Shown: positions 11,390 to 22,949, numbered from the stretch's first letter. The stretch: DNA of 64,000 nucleotides from Mauremys mutica (GCF_020497125.1 NC_059073.1:18125225-18189224); one strand, 5' to 3'. Translations and numbers: made by a program. The notes: generated by a model from the sequence alone, not told the origin.

Positions 11390-12515
11390 TCTATTAATCT
11401 CCACAAGAGACTCCACCATTTACTCTAGTTCAATCCATCAAGTGATCCATGCCCCATGCTGCAGAGGAAGGTGAAAAACCTCCAGGGTCTCTGCCAATCT
11501 GACTCGAGGGAAAATTCCTTCCTGGCCCGCCCCCCCCCCTCGTGTTCCCCCCAACTGGTGTCCCATTTCCAACTGTTGGAAATATTTATTAAAAGCCTAG
11601 CCACAGATAGGCCATATGCCATAGGCAATTTCATCATACCATCCACTCCATAAACTTGAAAAAAGTTAGGGTTTTTGATCCCACTACTCCTCTTGGAAGG
11701 CTGTTTCACAACTTAAATCCTCTGATGGTTAGAAACTTTCATTTAATTTCAAGCCTAAACTTGTCGGTGCTCAATTTATATCCATTTGTTCTTGTGCTAA
11801 CATGGCCCTTAACTTAAATAATTTCTCCCTTCTTGGTATTTCTCCCTCTGATATATTTCTAGAAAGAAATCATATCTTCTGCCTTCATTTGGCTAAGCTA
11901 ATCAAGCCAAGATCCTTAAGTCTCTTCTTGTTAGGTAGGTTCTCTAGTCCTCTGATCTTCCTACTAGCCCTTCTCTTCATCCATTCCACTTTGAATTCAT
12001 CTTTCTTAAACATGGAAGACCAGAATTGCAACAGTATTCCTGATGAGATCTCACCCAGGCTTTGAACAATGTTAATAACACTTCCGTGTCTCGACTGGAA
12101 ATACTTCACCTGATGCGTCCTAGGATTGCATTAACATTTTTCACAGCCATATCATGTTGGAGGCTCAGTCATCCTGTGATCAACTAATATAACCATATCC
12201 TTCTCCTCCTCTGCCATTTCCAACTGATAAATCCTCAGCTTATAGCAAAAAATCTTGTTGTTCATCCCTTGCACTTTGCAATATGAATTTTCATCCCATT
12301 TCTATTATTTCAGTTTTCAAGGTTGTCCAAATCTTCTTGCATGATATTCTGGTCCTCCTCCATATTGGCAATGCCTCCCAACTTTGTGTCATCTGCATGA
12401 GCACACTCCTACTTTTTGTACCGAGGTCATTAATGAAAATGTTAAATAAGTCTGGTTCCAAGACCAGTCCTTGAGGAACTGCAGTAGTACCTTCCCTCCC
12501 AAACATCTCCCAATT
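11390..12515 (-). mobile_element. Old CR1-type LINE, 3' portion
   Basis: On the minus strand, decayed reading frames hold CR1-like phrases: FNIFINDLG near 12440, RASRKIRGLENL near 11930, and a long AT-rich 3' tail. The order from RT thumb to 3' untranslated region matches the better preserved copies at 34930-36010 and 57371-59777. Frames are broken by several stops and shifts. A similar subfamily occurs at 50700-51720. Confidence 0.8.
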
Positions 12516-12684
12516 TCAAATCAACAGAGGAAGAAAGAGAAAAGGCTGTGTTAATGAGCACTGCTGACTGTGCAAATTCGATTGAGAATAAAACCAAGAT
12601 GTAGCTAGCTGTAATTGTCCTTTTGCCTTCAGCTCCTGTGAAGCAGTTTCACTAAGCAGTTTCTGCTCTGAAGCAGTTTCACTA
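12516..12684. other. Short spacer with a 20-bp direct repeat
   Basis: GTGAAGCAGTTTCACTAAG and CTGAAGCAGTTTCACTAAG occur about 33 bp apart at the edge of the following MITE. This suggests a local duplication. Confidence 0.5.
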
Positions 12685-12980
12685 AGGCCTGGACTACACT
12701 GGGGGAGGTGGGCAAGCTAAGTTGGTCTAAGTTACGCAACTTCAGCTATGAAAATATCATAGCTGAAGTCAACGTACTTAGAGCTACTTACCGTGGTGTC
12801 TTCACTGCGGTAGGTCGACTGCTTACGCTCCCCCATCGACTCTGCCTACGCGTCTCACTCCGGTGGAGTACTGGGGTTGACGGGTGAGCACTTAGCAGTC
12901 AATTTATCACGTCTTCACTAGACACGATAAATTGACCCCCGCTGGATCGATTGCTCTGGAGATAAGTGTAGACATGCCCT
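12685..12980 (+). mobile_element. MITE family A, copy 1
   Basis: The copy runs from AAGGCCTGGACTACACT to AGTGTAGACATGCCCT. It shares with 36930-37199 and 43046-43344 the same blocks in order: a hairpin CTTCAGCTA-N-TAGCTGAAG (here 12740-12768), a TCGAC-containing middle, a CTCCGGTGGAG palindrome, and a TAAATTGACC-type segment before the right end. It has no coding capacity. Confidence 0.8.
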
Positions 12981-13250
12981 GAGAAGGTTATTTCCCTATG
13001 CTGAAGAGTCTTAATATGAATACCCAGATGGACAGAATGTACCCTATTCTGTTTTAAGGTCAGCACTTAGGACACTGCTATTCCACACTGCATGTAGTAA
13101 GTACCTTTAAAGTTCATTTTCCATTAATATTCTCTTAACATTCCTGCAAGTAAGCTCATTTGCTGGACTATCACAGAAAGCAAACACAAGAGGGACAAAA
13201 AGGCAGCAGAAATTAATTTATTCTAAAGCCTAAATCAGAGACAGGCAGGA
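12981..13250. other. Intergenic spacer, nothing recognised
   Basis: No supported gene or repeat. Confidence 0.5.
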
Positions 13251-13254
13251 CCTG

Positions 13255-13560
13255 GATTTTTTTGTTTTGTTTTCTGGGGAATTCCAAGAGTTGGAAACAA
13301 ATTTCCATTCTGAAACTGAACAAAACCAACAATTCAAACTTACCCACAAAATTCTGAATAAATAAATTGTTTCAGGTCCGTCAAAATCTTTTGTTTTGAT
13401 AAAATCAAAATGTTTTGTTCTGATTTAGACTTTTTAAATTGTGTATTGAATCAAAACTGAAACATTCCATTCCCAAAAGGTCAAAATAGAGTGTTTCAAC
13501 CTTCTCAAAATGCCTTTTCCGCTCAATTTTTCTTTTTAAAATCAACTCCAATTGAAATCG
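13255..13560. repeat. AT-rich old repeat of TTTTGTTTTGAT / ATCAAAACA type
   Basis: Alternating runs such as GTTTTGATAAAATCAAAATG and AAAACTGAAACATTCCATT resemble AT-rich interspersed sequence at 3340-3510 and 46590-46830. All are low-complexity-like with partial inverted symmetry. The family is unknown to me. Confidence 0.4.
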
Positions 13561-13854
13561 TCACATATCCGTGACATGTTTTGCTTTTCCGTGAATTTCT
13601 ACAGTCTTCAGCCAGTACGGCTTGGGCCTGTGTTGAATTCTTTTCCGTGTCATTTGTAAGCAAGAATTGTGGATGGCTTTTCCTAACTTCGGCCTCCAAT
13701 CTTTGGCCCTCAGCACGGAGGTCAGTCAGAAGTTTCCTTGAGTTAGTGATTCTGGATCAGAACCTCTTATCAAACATGGAGTGTCACTTGGGGGAAGAAA
13801 ACAGCTTTTCATTTAATGCAATGTGCAGAACATTGACCATTTTGATTTTAAAAT

Positions 13855-14155
13855 GATCTGTGATGGAGAATCCACCATGACCCTAGAAAGTTGGTCCAGT
13901 GGTTAATTACTGCATCGCACTCAGAGCTCATGTTCAGTTGATTATCCACAACGACCCCCAAATCTTTCCCAGAATCATGGCTTCCCAGGATAGAGAGCCT
14001 CACCCTGTAAGTATGGCCTGCATTCTTTGTTCCGAGATAGTTACATTTAGCCATATTAAAATGCATATTGTTTGCTTGCAACCAGCTTACAAGAGATCCA
14101 GATCATTCCGTATTTAGTGATCTGTGAGACCCAAAGACCTCTTGATGTCAACTGG
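13855..14155 (-). pseudogene. CR1 RT-C-terminal fragment
   Basis: The minus-strand frame 13848-14081 carries phrases of the CR1 thumb region (NMAKCNYLGTKN, GKDLGVVVDNQLNMS, then CDAVINHW), equivalent to [25 protein letters not shown] and CALVAKKA in the younger copies. It is truncated at both ends and non-functional. Confidence 0.75.
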
Positions 14156-14185
14156 TGGAGGGTACAGGGTTGCATAAAGGTTATA

Positions 14186-14560
14186 GCAGGGGTGGGCAAT
14201 AATTTTCGCAGGGAGGCCACTCCACGAGTTTTGGTACGTTGTCATGGGCCGCACATTTCTACTATATGGGCTCTGGGAGGGAGTTTGGGTGTAAGAGGGG
14301 GTTCTGGGCTGGGGCAGGGGGTTGGGGTGTGGGAGGGAGTGTGAGATGCAGGCTCTGGCCAGGAGGCACTTACCACAAGCAGCTCCTGGATGGCAGTGCA
14401 GCAGGGCTCAGGAAGGCTGCCTGCCTGCATGCCGTGGCCCCACACTGTTCCTGGAAGTGGCTGTGGCCGGCTGCTGCTGGCACATCGTTGCAAGCCCCTT
14501 TGGGGGAGGGGAGCAGCAGGTCTCTGTGTGCTGCCCGCACCTGCAAAACTCATTGGTCCC
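14186..14560. mobile_element. GC-rich hAT-like fragment
   Basis: It starts CAGGGGTGGGCAATAATTTT, a hAT-style terminus, and runs into GGGTTGGGGTGTGGGAGGG-type G-rich sequence. No matching right terminus was found, so it is probably truncated. The long frames on both strands here result from GC-richness. Confidence 0.5.
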
Positions 14561-14860
14561 AATGAAGGAAGATCACTATATAAACAGGGAGCCTTGCCCT
14601 GAAACTTTTGATTTGTCCTGCCAAGACTTCCCCGGAGCATTGTATCGTGACCAATGGAACCCAGCTCCTCCCTATCCGCGATCAACCTAGCTGGCCACTA
14701 GATTGATCTGGACTCTGGACTGGTAACTATAACATCGACTGTCAGGACAGTGTGTGTGTGTGATCTGATTGAATGCATATGCTAATTGTTGTATTTTCAA
14801 TAAATATGGCATGTTGCCCTTTCCCCTGAAAAAGATCCCATGTGCTTCTTATAATCATAA
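14553..14860 (+). mobile_element. LTR-like sequence (tentative)
   Basis: A TATA-like ACTATATAAACAGGGAG at about 14575 is followed about 220 bp later by AATAAATATGG, a polyadenylation signal, with TGTGTGTGTG between. This order fits a solo LTR. No paired LTR, PBS or target duplication was found. A SINE or other retroposed unit is an alternative. Confidence 0.35.
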
Positions 14861-15076
14861 CACCTGTGTAGCTAATGTTTCCTGAACCTGGCTGTCTAGG
14901 AACTCCTCAGCTTCTCTGATTCTCAGTAGCATCTCTACTTGCCTCCCAATCCAAGAATCTTCTCCTCCAGCACAGCTACCCTTATATTTCATGCACTGAA
15001 AACCCTTGGCATCAGGCGGGAAAGAAAACTTGGCATATCTGTTGCAGGTCACCACCACTGTACCATTGCTGGCCAT
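14855..15076 (-). pseudogene. Retroelement ORF1-like head, decayed (tentative)
   Basis: The minus-strand frame encodes about 73 residues starting MASNGTVVVTCNRYAKF, with a second CMKY motif and then a heptad-like stretch QVEMLLRIREAEEFLDSQV. From memory, a CxxC...CxxC unit followed by a coiled coil that reads like RIREAEEFLD opens ORF1-type proteins of sauropsid retroelements. Here one cysteine of each pair is replaced by tyrosine. It is short and isolated, and I cannot assign the parent element. Confidence 0.35.
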
Positions 15077-15119
15077 CCTCTAACCAAACATAGAGTGGCC
15101 AAAAAGCTTCTCAGACTCG

Positions 15120-15170
15120 ATAAAGTATTGGTACTTGTATTGCGGTATTGGTATTGTATTGGTATTGTGG
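15120..15170. repeat. TTGGTATTG simple repeat
   Basis: Imperfect tandem copies of TATTGGTATTG sit at the 5' edge of the following CR1 fragment. Confidence 0.7.
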
Positions 15171-16246
15171 ATGATACCATGCAGGGAGGGGTTGCAAGTA
15201 CTTTGGGGATAGCATAAAAATTCAAAATGATCTGTAGAAACTGGAGAAAGGGTCTGAAGTAAATAGGATGAAATTCAGTAAGGACAAATGCAAAGTACTT
15301 CACCTTGGAAGAAACCATTAGTTGCACACATACAAAATGATAAATGCCTAGGAAGGAGCAGGGCCGCCCAGAGGATTCAGAGGGCCTGGGGCCTTTGGCA
15401 GTGGGTCCCAGGGCGGAAGGACCCCCCGCTGCCGAATTGCTGCCGAAGACCTGGAGCAGAAGAAGCTCCTGGGGCTTGGGCCCCGCTCCAGGGGCCCTGA
15501 AAAACTCTCGTGGGGGCCTCGGGCAAATTGTCCCACTTCCCCCGCCCCCGGGCGGCCCTGGGAAGGAGTACTGCAGAAGGGGATCTGGGGCTTATAGTGG
15601 ACCACAACCTAAATATGAGTGAACAGTGTTACGCAGTTGCAAAAAAACCCAAACATTATTCTGGGATGTATTAGCAGGAGTGTTGTAAACAGACACCAGA
15701 AGTAATTCTTCCACTCTACTCCAAGCTGATTAGGCCTCAGCTGGAGTATTGTGTCTAGTTCTGGGTGCCACATTTCAAGAAAGATGTGGACAAATTGGAG
15801 AAAGTCCAGAGATGAACACCACAAATGATTAAAGGTCTAGAAAACATAAACTATGAAAGAAGATTGAAAAAATTGGGTTCATTTAGTCTTGAGAACTGAA
15901 GACTGCAAGGGGTCATGATACCAGTTTTCAAAGACATAAAAGATTGTTATAAGGAGGAGGAAGAAAAATTGTTCTCCTTAACTTATGATAATAGGACAAG
16001 AAGCAGTGGGCTTAAATTGCAGCAAGGGCGGTTTTGGTTGCACATTAGGAACTATCAGGGTGGTTAAGCACTGGAATAAATTGCCTAGGGAGGTTGTGGA
16101 ATCTCCATCATCAGGGATTTTTAAGAACAGGTTGGACAAACCTGTCAGGGATAGTCTAGATAATACTTAGCCCTGCCTTGAGTGCAGGGGACTGGACTAG
16201 AAGACCTCTTGTGATCCCTTCCAGTTCTACGATTCTATGATTCTGA
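15168..16246 (+). mobile_element. CR1-type LINE, 5'-truncated, split by a hAT
   Basis: It starts in the RT thumb region (DDTMQGGVAS-like, then KMKFSKDKCKVLHLGR-like), continues through ACCTCAGCTGGAGTATTGTG and AACTCGATTAG-type 3' sequence, and ends TTCTACGATTCTATGATTCT, the CR1 3' repeat. A 202-bp hAT interrupts it at 15359-15560. The codon equivalent to the stop seen in the younger copies is TAC here. Frames are broken. Confidence 0.85.
15359..15560. mobile_element. hAT-type MITE nested in CR1, 202 bp
   Basis: Perfect 11-bp terminal inverted repeats CAGGGCCGCCC / GGGCGGCCCTG bound it. A perfect 8-bp duplication GGAAGGAG lies at 15351-15358 and 15561-15568. Removing the insert and one duplication restores the CR1 sequence CTAGGAAGGAGTACTGCAG. 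It is GC-rich and non-coding. Confidence 0.93.
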
Positions 16247-17009
16247 TAATCATTATAAATTCTCCTGCTAGCTGCCTCTGTTCATGGCTCTCAATTTCAC
16301 CTAGCAAGTGACTTTTTATAACAAGTGTCTCTGCTTAGCTCACTACCAGGGAGCCCTTAACCATTTAGAGACTTCAAACAGCAGATCTGATCAAAGCACC
16401 AAAGATTAGAGCCTCTCATACCACAAATGGACCATGACCCAGCTACACTGTCCGTACATAGAGAGCAAACAGTCAAAGAAACAGCCCACAGACACCAAAT
16501 GCACCGCTCACGGAGCCCCACTACCTCCCAGCACAAAATCCACAGCTACGTCCTTCAGAACTCACCTGTCAGCTGCTTCTGATTGGTTGAGGGGCTGCCA
16601 ATCTTAAAACGTTTGAACTAAGTAAACAAGTAATTCATCAGTTTTACTGTGAATGGTTTATGAGAGTTGAGCTTTGCACAGGTCCGTTCATTTTCCCGTC
16701 TTGTTAAAGATTGCCACTAAATTGAGCAAGCTACAATTGTAACTAAATAAAATTCTTATCTTCTCCAAAATAATGTCAGTGGCAAAGATTTGTTCACTTT
16801 TTCACTCATCGTTTTTATCACATACATTAAAACAAATGCAAACGTTCTGGCAAATTACTCAGCAGAATCCAAAACACCCAGTTTGAGTTCTTCAAATCAC
16901 TCAGGAAATTTGAGCTATAAACATGATAAAACAATTGGGAGACTAAAATTAAGCTTGCCTCAAGAATGCCTACATCTTGTATTACCTATTCAAATGGTCA
17001 CGACAATAC
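16247..17009. other. Intergenic DNA, nothing recognised
   Basis: No supported gene or repeat. An open frame at 16790-17116 runs into the following CR1 tail and has no domain. Confidence 0.5.
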
Positions 17010-17112
17010 ATTTTGTTGGGGATTGGTCCTGCTCTGAGCAGGGGGTTGGACTAGATGACCTCCTGAGGTCCCTTCTGACCCTGATATTCTATGATTCTAT
17101 GATTCTATGCTT
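17010..17112 (+). mobile_element. CR1 3' end fragment
   Basis: GGTCCTGCTCTGAGCAGGGG then GTTGGACTAGATGACCTCCT and three ATTCTATG units at the end form the CR1 terminal signature. The copy is severely 5'-truncated. Confidence 0.9.
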
Positions 17113-18624
17113 TTGAAACTCCTGGAACACATCGCTTTCCAAAATGTGTCTCTGCTCCCAAGATGGAGCTATCTCAAGCATGATGCCTAATATGTTTGAA
17201 CAGTTACGTTAGCCTAAAGTCGTGGAACTTTAATGCATTATAAATGAATCACTATGGATATAGGGCATCTGGGTATTTGTCATTGTGTTATGTTTTGATA
17301 TTTGTAATGTTTGCCTCTCCAGCAGAAAAACAAGCTTCATAACATGTGCTTATTATATTAGAGCAGCCTAATTAAAAAGTTAAGGGAATAAGGAAACAAA
17401 ACAAACTGATAGAAGAAAAGTGACCAACTTAGAAGCAGTAAAGAAACCAGTAAACCGAATCCTACAACCCTTACCCAGGGCCATATCATACTGAAGGGCC
17501 GTCTAACGCTACTCTGGTAGAAGCCAGTACTGGAGATGATGCCAAGCGACCAACAGTTGTGTCTGACCTCTGCTTGTGGAGGACCCAGAGAGACAGGAAC
17601 ACTGTTTGCAGGCTTTCAGCTCCGTGCCCCTTTGTTTGCTTATATACCAAAAAATGCAACATTGATTTCAGTTTAAAAGCCTATGGACCCTCCATTTTTA
17701 CTTTGTCTTTTCTTAGGAACAACTCCTGCTTATTTCAGTGCGGATTTTGTTGAAGTAAAAACTAGATAAGGACCTCAGGATTGGGCCCCAAAATTATGTC
17801 TTCTATGTCTGTCTATTTTTGCTTTGCTTTGGAAACTAGCTCCTTAGGGACTGAGCCAATACCTATTGAAATCAATCATAAATCTGCAACTGATTGTAAT
17901 GGGCCAGACCTTTAAATGTAGACTCATTCTGCTATATTTTCAAGGCGGGGAGGGAGGGGCATTTAAGGCACATACCTTCTATAGATTTTACTGACTTTTG
18001 GACATCAACCACTTTGGAAACATAGGGGTTTGTTTAAAGAACACTGACACCTGATGGAAAATTTTGCAAAACATCCTGTTTAGAATCTGTGGGTGGGAGA
18101 ACTTGCTTTTGTGAATTCAGAACCTACTTAAAATCACAGTTGCTAAGATTTGTAACTGAATTCAGGACTCGATGTTCAAGATCTAGTTGCTGTAGCATGA
18201 AGTTCTAGAGACTAAGGCAATAAGTGTGTTCTAAGCTGTGACACATGCTTTTATATTACTCTACTTGGTGTCCCAGGAGCATGGCAATAAATATTTTCCA
18301 GATAAGAACCCTTATTGTTTGCATAGCACAGGCTTTTATTTAGTTAGAAATACACAAGAAAGTGGGCTGGATGGTGAACTTTAATCTCCTCTGGAAAACA
18401 GATCTAGATAATGTGGGAAATTATTTGTAAAATACAAAAATACAGTTGTGAAACTGTGACAACCTCCCCCTGCCACAAATATTACAGTGGTTGCAGAAAA
18501 CTAAACACCCAACCGGTCTTTCTGTTGCACTCAAATTATTCTCTAGCTATATCCCAGTTTTTCTATTTTTATTCCTTTGTTCATAACTATAGACGCTTGC
18601 ATGAAAACAGCACACTTTACTCAT
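17113..18624. other. Intergenic DNA, nothing recognised
   Basis: AT-rich, with no supported gene or repeat. Confidence 0.5.
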
Positions 18625-18870
18625 TGAGGAATTCTGTGCCAAAAATTTAAAAATTCTGCGCACAATAGTTTAAAGTTCTGCAAAATTCTGCATATTTTAT
18701 CTGTCAAAATAACAATATAATCATGCCAGTTTCAATTATTTTGGTAATTTATTTCAAAATACCTGTCAGCAAGTATGATCTGTAACAAACAAAAAAGATT
18801 CAGGAAATGTTCTTTGACAAATAGATTCCTTATTAGTTATATTAATACAGAACTTAAAGTAATAATTCAT
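18625..18870. mobile_element. AT-rich dispersed repeat, hAT-like (tentative)
   Basis: The block of ATTCTGTGCC, AAAATTTAAAAATTCTGCGC and CAAAATTCTGCATATTTTA looks like a degenerate non-autonomous DNA element known to me from turtle-type DNA. I found no second end or duplication. Confidence 0.35.
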
Positions 18871-19216
18871 TTAAACTACAATACAGAAATGTATTTCCCG
18901 CACCCGTGAGAAGCAGCGCAAAGTCTTGGGGGAGTCAGGTTAATGGAGGAGGAGAGGGAGAGGGAAGTAATTGCTAGAAGGAACCTCGGCGTGGATCAGG
19001 AGGATGTTGGGGGAGGGAGGGATTGTTAGGGAGTTGGGGAGCCTTCCCCATGCAGACCCTGGCTGACCCAAAACCTCTCCCATTCAGTCAGGCATATCTG
19101 TCCCTGTGCCCATATATCCCTGCACCTCCACTTAGCCACCTCTCCTCCCCCATCCCCATGTGTCCCTGCATCCCCACTCAGCCGCTCCCATCCCCATGTT
19201 TCCCATCCCACTTAGC

Positions 19217-19345
19217 ATAGGTGCTGGAACTAGAGGTGCTGCACTCCCTCGCTTGAAGTAGTTTCCATCAAATACGGGGTTTAGAGTTTGGTTCAATAGC
19301 TCCCAGCACCCCCACTATAAAGTGCTAAATCCATCCCTGCTGCAG
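19217..19345 (+). repeat. 130-bp hAT-like repeat, copy 1
   Basis: The landmarks ATAGGTGCTGGAACTAG, CTTGAAGTAGTTTCC, GTTTGGTTCAATAGCTC and CAGCACCCCCACTATAAA recur in the same order at 20594-20722, and in reverse at 21763-21892. The right end of this copy is eroded. Confidence 0.75.
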
Positions 19346-20374
19346 GACCATAGAAGTCAGTGGAGTGTAACCATCTATGATTTTGGCATATTTCCTTTAA
19401 GAATATTTCTTTGGCACTAGTCAAAGTGCCAGGAGATTTTCAAACTCCTCTATTCTTTGCTGTTTTGTTCCTCATAGTTCCTGGTCTTCCCGCTTTACAA
19501 CAAACAGGCCGCAGTGTGATGCCCTTCAAAAAAGTCAACACGAGTCATGGAGAGACTATCCACAAACGACGTGGCCCAAAGAAATTAGAACTGACAGGAA
19601 TCATTTACATTTAATCCAGATCCTGAAGTGTGACAGCTCCCCAGGTGAAAAGAGAACTAACTGGCAGATCACAGTTCATTTCTGACTGGGAAGAAGCCTC
19701 ATTTTGCTGTGTTGGCTCACACTCACGACTCTTCTTTTTCTACACATGTCAATCTCATTTCCTTTAGATCACCAGGGAAGGGGGAATTTAAGGAATAAGC
19801 TCAACTATATAACAAAGATCAGATCAGTGGGCGTGTTTTGCAGTGTTTTCCTGAAATGCTTACTGGGCTTTCAGTGCTCTGAAGTGCCTCTTCGGACGAC
19901 TTAACAGCAGTTAGACCTGTCTCTGCCTCAGGCAACACATTCAGAATACTCCAGTTGGCCTGGTGATGCTAGGAATGCAATGTCTCCTACTACAGAAGAA
20001 CCACATTCAGAAAAAGATTTTGAACCCTAGTCCCCAGATCAGAGGAAGTTTGGTGTGCAGTGGATGCCAATCATTTCAGAGCAGAGTGGCCTTTAGGGAC
20101 TTGGCTTTAAAGGGGGATGTTGAGCTGTGCTTCTGTCAGAAGAGAGGACAATGTGATAGAAAATCATAATAAATAACAGTGAGCTGGGCTGCGTGAGGAG
20201 GGATGAAGGTTTGAGTTAATGAATACAAGTGAATTGTTGGAGAATAATTCATGGGCTGCACAACGCCTTAGCAGAGGCAGCTGACAGCACTAAGAGATTT
20301 AATCACACAGACGCAAACTTGCTAAGGCTAAAGCACTTTGACAAACACAATCAATCAATGTAGGCACTAGAGAA
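19346..20374. other. Intergenic DNA, nothing recognised
   Basis: No supported gene or repeat. Confidence 0.5.
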
Positions 20375-21115
20375 TTAATGTAATTTGTACAGAAACACTT
20401 ATTTGGATTTAGTCGTGTAGTAGGAAGAGAGCCTGAAACATAAGCCCTTGTATCAGAGGCCTGGTCTGAGGCAGGACCTGCTCACAGAATCTGGCAAGAA
20501 CAAGGCTGATATTGCAGAAATACACATTCCTAAGAGCTAAGCACAGAGTACTCACGTCAACACATCCCGATATCAAGTGGTACCAGAACATCCATAGGAA
20601 ATTAGAACTAGGGCTGCTGCAGCACCCCGTGGCTTGAAGTGGTTTCAGTTATATACAGGGTTTACAGTTTGGTACAATGGCTCTCAGCACCCCCACTATA
20701 AAAATTGTTCCAGCACCACTGAGAACATCCCGATATCAAGGATGGTACAAAAACATTCCCCAAGGATACGAGAAACACACTGACCCTGCCTAAAAGATAA
20801 GGTCAGGATGACAGTACATAACTTGTTTGTATCAGGGTATAAAGATGTATCTCAGAGGGCATATCTTTGGCCAGCCAAGGGGGAAATGGACAGTCCTCCA
20901 TTCACTGAGCTGCGTCCGTTGTCACGGGCATGTGTGTCTTAGTATCCTTGTAGAATCTGCCAGGTGCTATTACCATGATTCGTCAAAAATAAACCTGGCG
21001 GGGTGCCTTCGTACCTTAACGGATCTTGTGGTCATTGGGTGGTTTGCTCAAGGTTTGCTGTGCCAACTGTCTGTGCAGAGCTGGGACAGCACACAGGGAG
21101 AACACACACACACAC
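20375..21115 (+). mobile_element. LTR-like retroelement remnant, split by a hAT-like repeat
   Basis: TATCAGGGTATAAAGATG (about 20831, TATA-like) is followed by AAAATAAACCTGGCG (about 20988, polyadenylation-like) and TTCGTACCTTAACGG. The sequence left of the 20594-20722 insert appears to belong to the same unit, because CATCCCGATATCAAG occurs on both sides. No body, PBS or paired LTR was found. It is tentatively a solo LTR. Confidence 0.4.
20594..20722 (+). mobile_element. 130-bp hAT-like repeat, copy 2
   Basis: A perfect 8-bp duplication GAACATCC flanks it (20586-20593, 20723-20730). The right end TGTTCCAGCACCACTGA is the inverse of the family's GGTGCTGGAAC start. It is inserted in the LTR-like remnant. 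Confidence 0.75.
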
Positions 21116-21533
21116 AGCCAAACATCTGACCACAAATCATATTTTCCACAGGATCTAAAAACTATTTTATATATGTTGGGGATTCCCCTTTAGGGTGGGT
21201 CCTATAGGCTGCTATGCCCAGGGGGCATCCCTGGCAGTGCTGTTTCATTGGATTCCTCCTGCCAATGAGCAGCATGTATGGGTGTGTGAGAGAATGCCTG
21301 GGGCACAGAGCCAGTGAAGAGGCATAGGGCTTGCAGGCAGATAACCCTGGCCTTGTGAGAATCTTCTGAGATCCACACAGATTTCTGGGGGATCTGCAAA
21401 CTTTTGCATTTAGCTCTGCAGCTCATTCCAGGTCAAACCCCTTCTAGCAGGGTGACACTCTACAAAGGGATCCTCACCAAGAATCTTCCTCCAGGACAGC
21501 CTGTCAAGTGCTTCACTGCAGGAGTGCTCAATC

Positions 21534-21710
21534 TAGGTTTGCCAACCCTCCAGGATTGGCCGGGAGTCTCCCGGAATCAGCATCAATCTCCCGGTGACTA
21601 TTGAAAGCAATCCAAGAGATTTTAATAGGCAATTTTAAAGAAATGACATTACATCATATGGGGGGGGGAGAAATCTCATGGAATAGCTTCAGTCAGAGCT
21701 GGCAACCCTA
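21534..21710. mobile_element. hAT-type MITE, 177 bp
   Basis: The ends TAGGTTTGCCAACCC and GCTGGCAACCCTA are inverted repeats. A perfect 8-bp duplication GCTCAATC flanks it (21526-21533, 21711-21718). It holds the internal motif CCGGGAGTCTCCCGG and is non-coding. Confidence 0.9.
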
Positions 21711-21762
21711 GCTCAATCCAGTCTGTATGTGGTACCTAGTAGGTTAATAAGCACCTACAAAC

Positions 21763-21892
21763 AGAGGTGCTGGAATGATTTTTATAGCGGGGGTGCTGAC
21801 AGCCATTTAACCAAACTGTAAACCCAGGATATAATGGAAACCACTTCAAGCCAGGGAGAGCTGCAGCGCTCCTAGTTCCTGCACCTATGCCT
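21763..21892 (-). repeat. 130-bp hAT-like repeat, copy 3
   Basis: This is the reverse-orientation copy of the repeat at 19217 and 20594: AGGTGCTGGAATGATTTTTA at the left, GTTCCTGCACCTATG at the right. Confidence 0.75.
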
Positions 21893-22604
21893 GCGAGCAC
21901 TTTTTCTGTGTCTTCCAGCACCAGCAAAGATAGAGGACTTCACTTGAGTGGGAGTTTTGCTCCCTGAAACTTTGCACATAGTGAGCATTAAAAATGTCTG
22001 GCAAAGCGCAGCATCTTCTTCAATTGGCAGTAAAAAATTCAAGTGAATCACAACAAACTGCTGTAATAGTGGCACTCAGCCCCTGCTAGATTACAAACCA
22101 TCTGTAATTAAAGACTGCACTTTAATCAAATGGGAAAAAGTCTGTACCACTGCAAAGTGTAAATTCACAAAACAGGCCTTCTCCCCTGAAACCGCCCCCC
22201 AGGAAATCTAAAAGTTAAGGGTCCAGTATAGGAGTATTTGCTTAGTTGTGTAGCATGTCCTAAACGTTTTGTGGCACATGTTTCCTGTACCGTGTGCTGG
22301 GTAATGAGAGAGAACTCCATTCTTTTTCCTTTATTTTTTAACCTGTTTATTAAGGCAAAGTTACAATGAAACGTTAACCCTGTACATTGAATATTAAAGA
22401 ACCTAGCTAACGATTCTGGCTAGCTGGCTGGGGAGCTCTCCTCCTGAGTAGGCTAAAAAGGCTGACCAAATTTCCAAATACCTATCCTTGTTTTGTCCCT
22501 TCACCCGGTGTGAAAGCTATTCCATTACAAGGAAGTCCATATTTTACTATATCACAATTCCATAGGAAAAAGAGCCACATTTTCCCAATAATATGCAATA
22601 CCCA
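21893..22604. other. Intergenic DNA, nothing recognised
   Basis: No supported gene or repeat. Confidence 0.5.
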
Positions 22605-22612
22605 GTAGAGCT

Positions 22613-22775
22613 CAGTGGTGGGCAACCCGCAGCTCCCATTGGTCGAGAATGGTGAACCGTGGCCACTGGGAGCTGCGGGTGGCCATGCAAATGTAAACAT
22701 GCCGTCTGGCAGCCCGCCAGCAGATTACCCTGATGGGCTGCGTACGGCCTGCGGGCTGCAGGTCGCCCACCACTG
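22613..22775. mobile_element. hAT-type MITE, 163 bp
   Basis: The ends CAGTGGTGGGCAACC and GGTCGCCCACCACTG are inverted repeats. The flanks GTAGAGCT and GTCTAGCT match at 6 of 8. An internal palindrome CCGCAGCTCCCA...TGGGAGCTGCGGG is present. Confidence 0.8.
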
Positions 22776-22949
22776 GTCTAGCTGCTGGTAATGAAAAAGA
22801 ACCTAACTTATCATTCTGTTTAAAATGTAGATCCTTTACTGGAGCATTAAGTAAGCCGGTCAGGGGATCTGTAGGAAACAAGCACGTTGTCATAAAATTA
22901 ACCTCTTTAATAATTTCCTCTCCAAACCACCTAATTCCTGCACCACATG

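Noticed and set aside
14239..14690. Long frames on both strands
   Set aside because: G/C-rich hAT-like repeat sequence. No domain on either strand.
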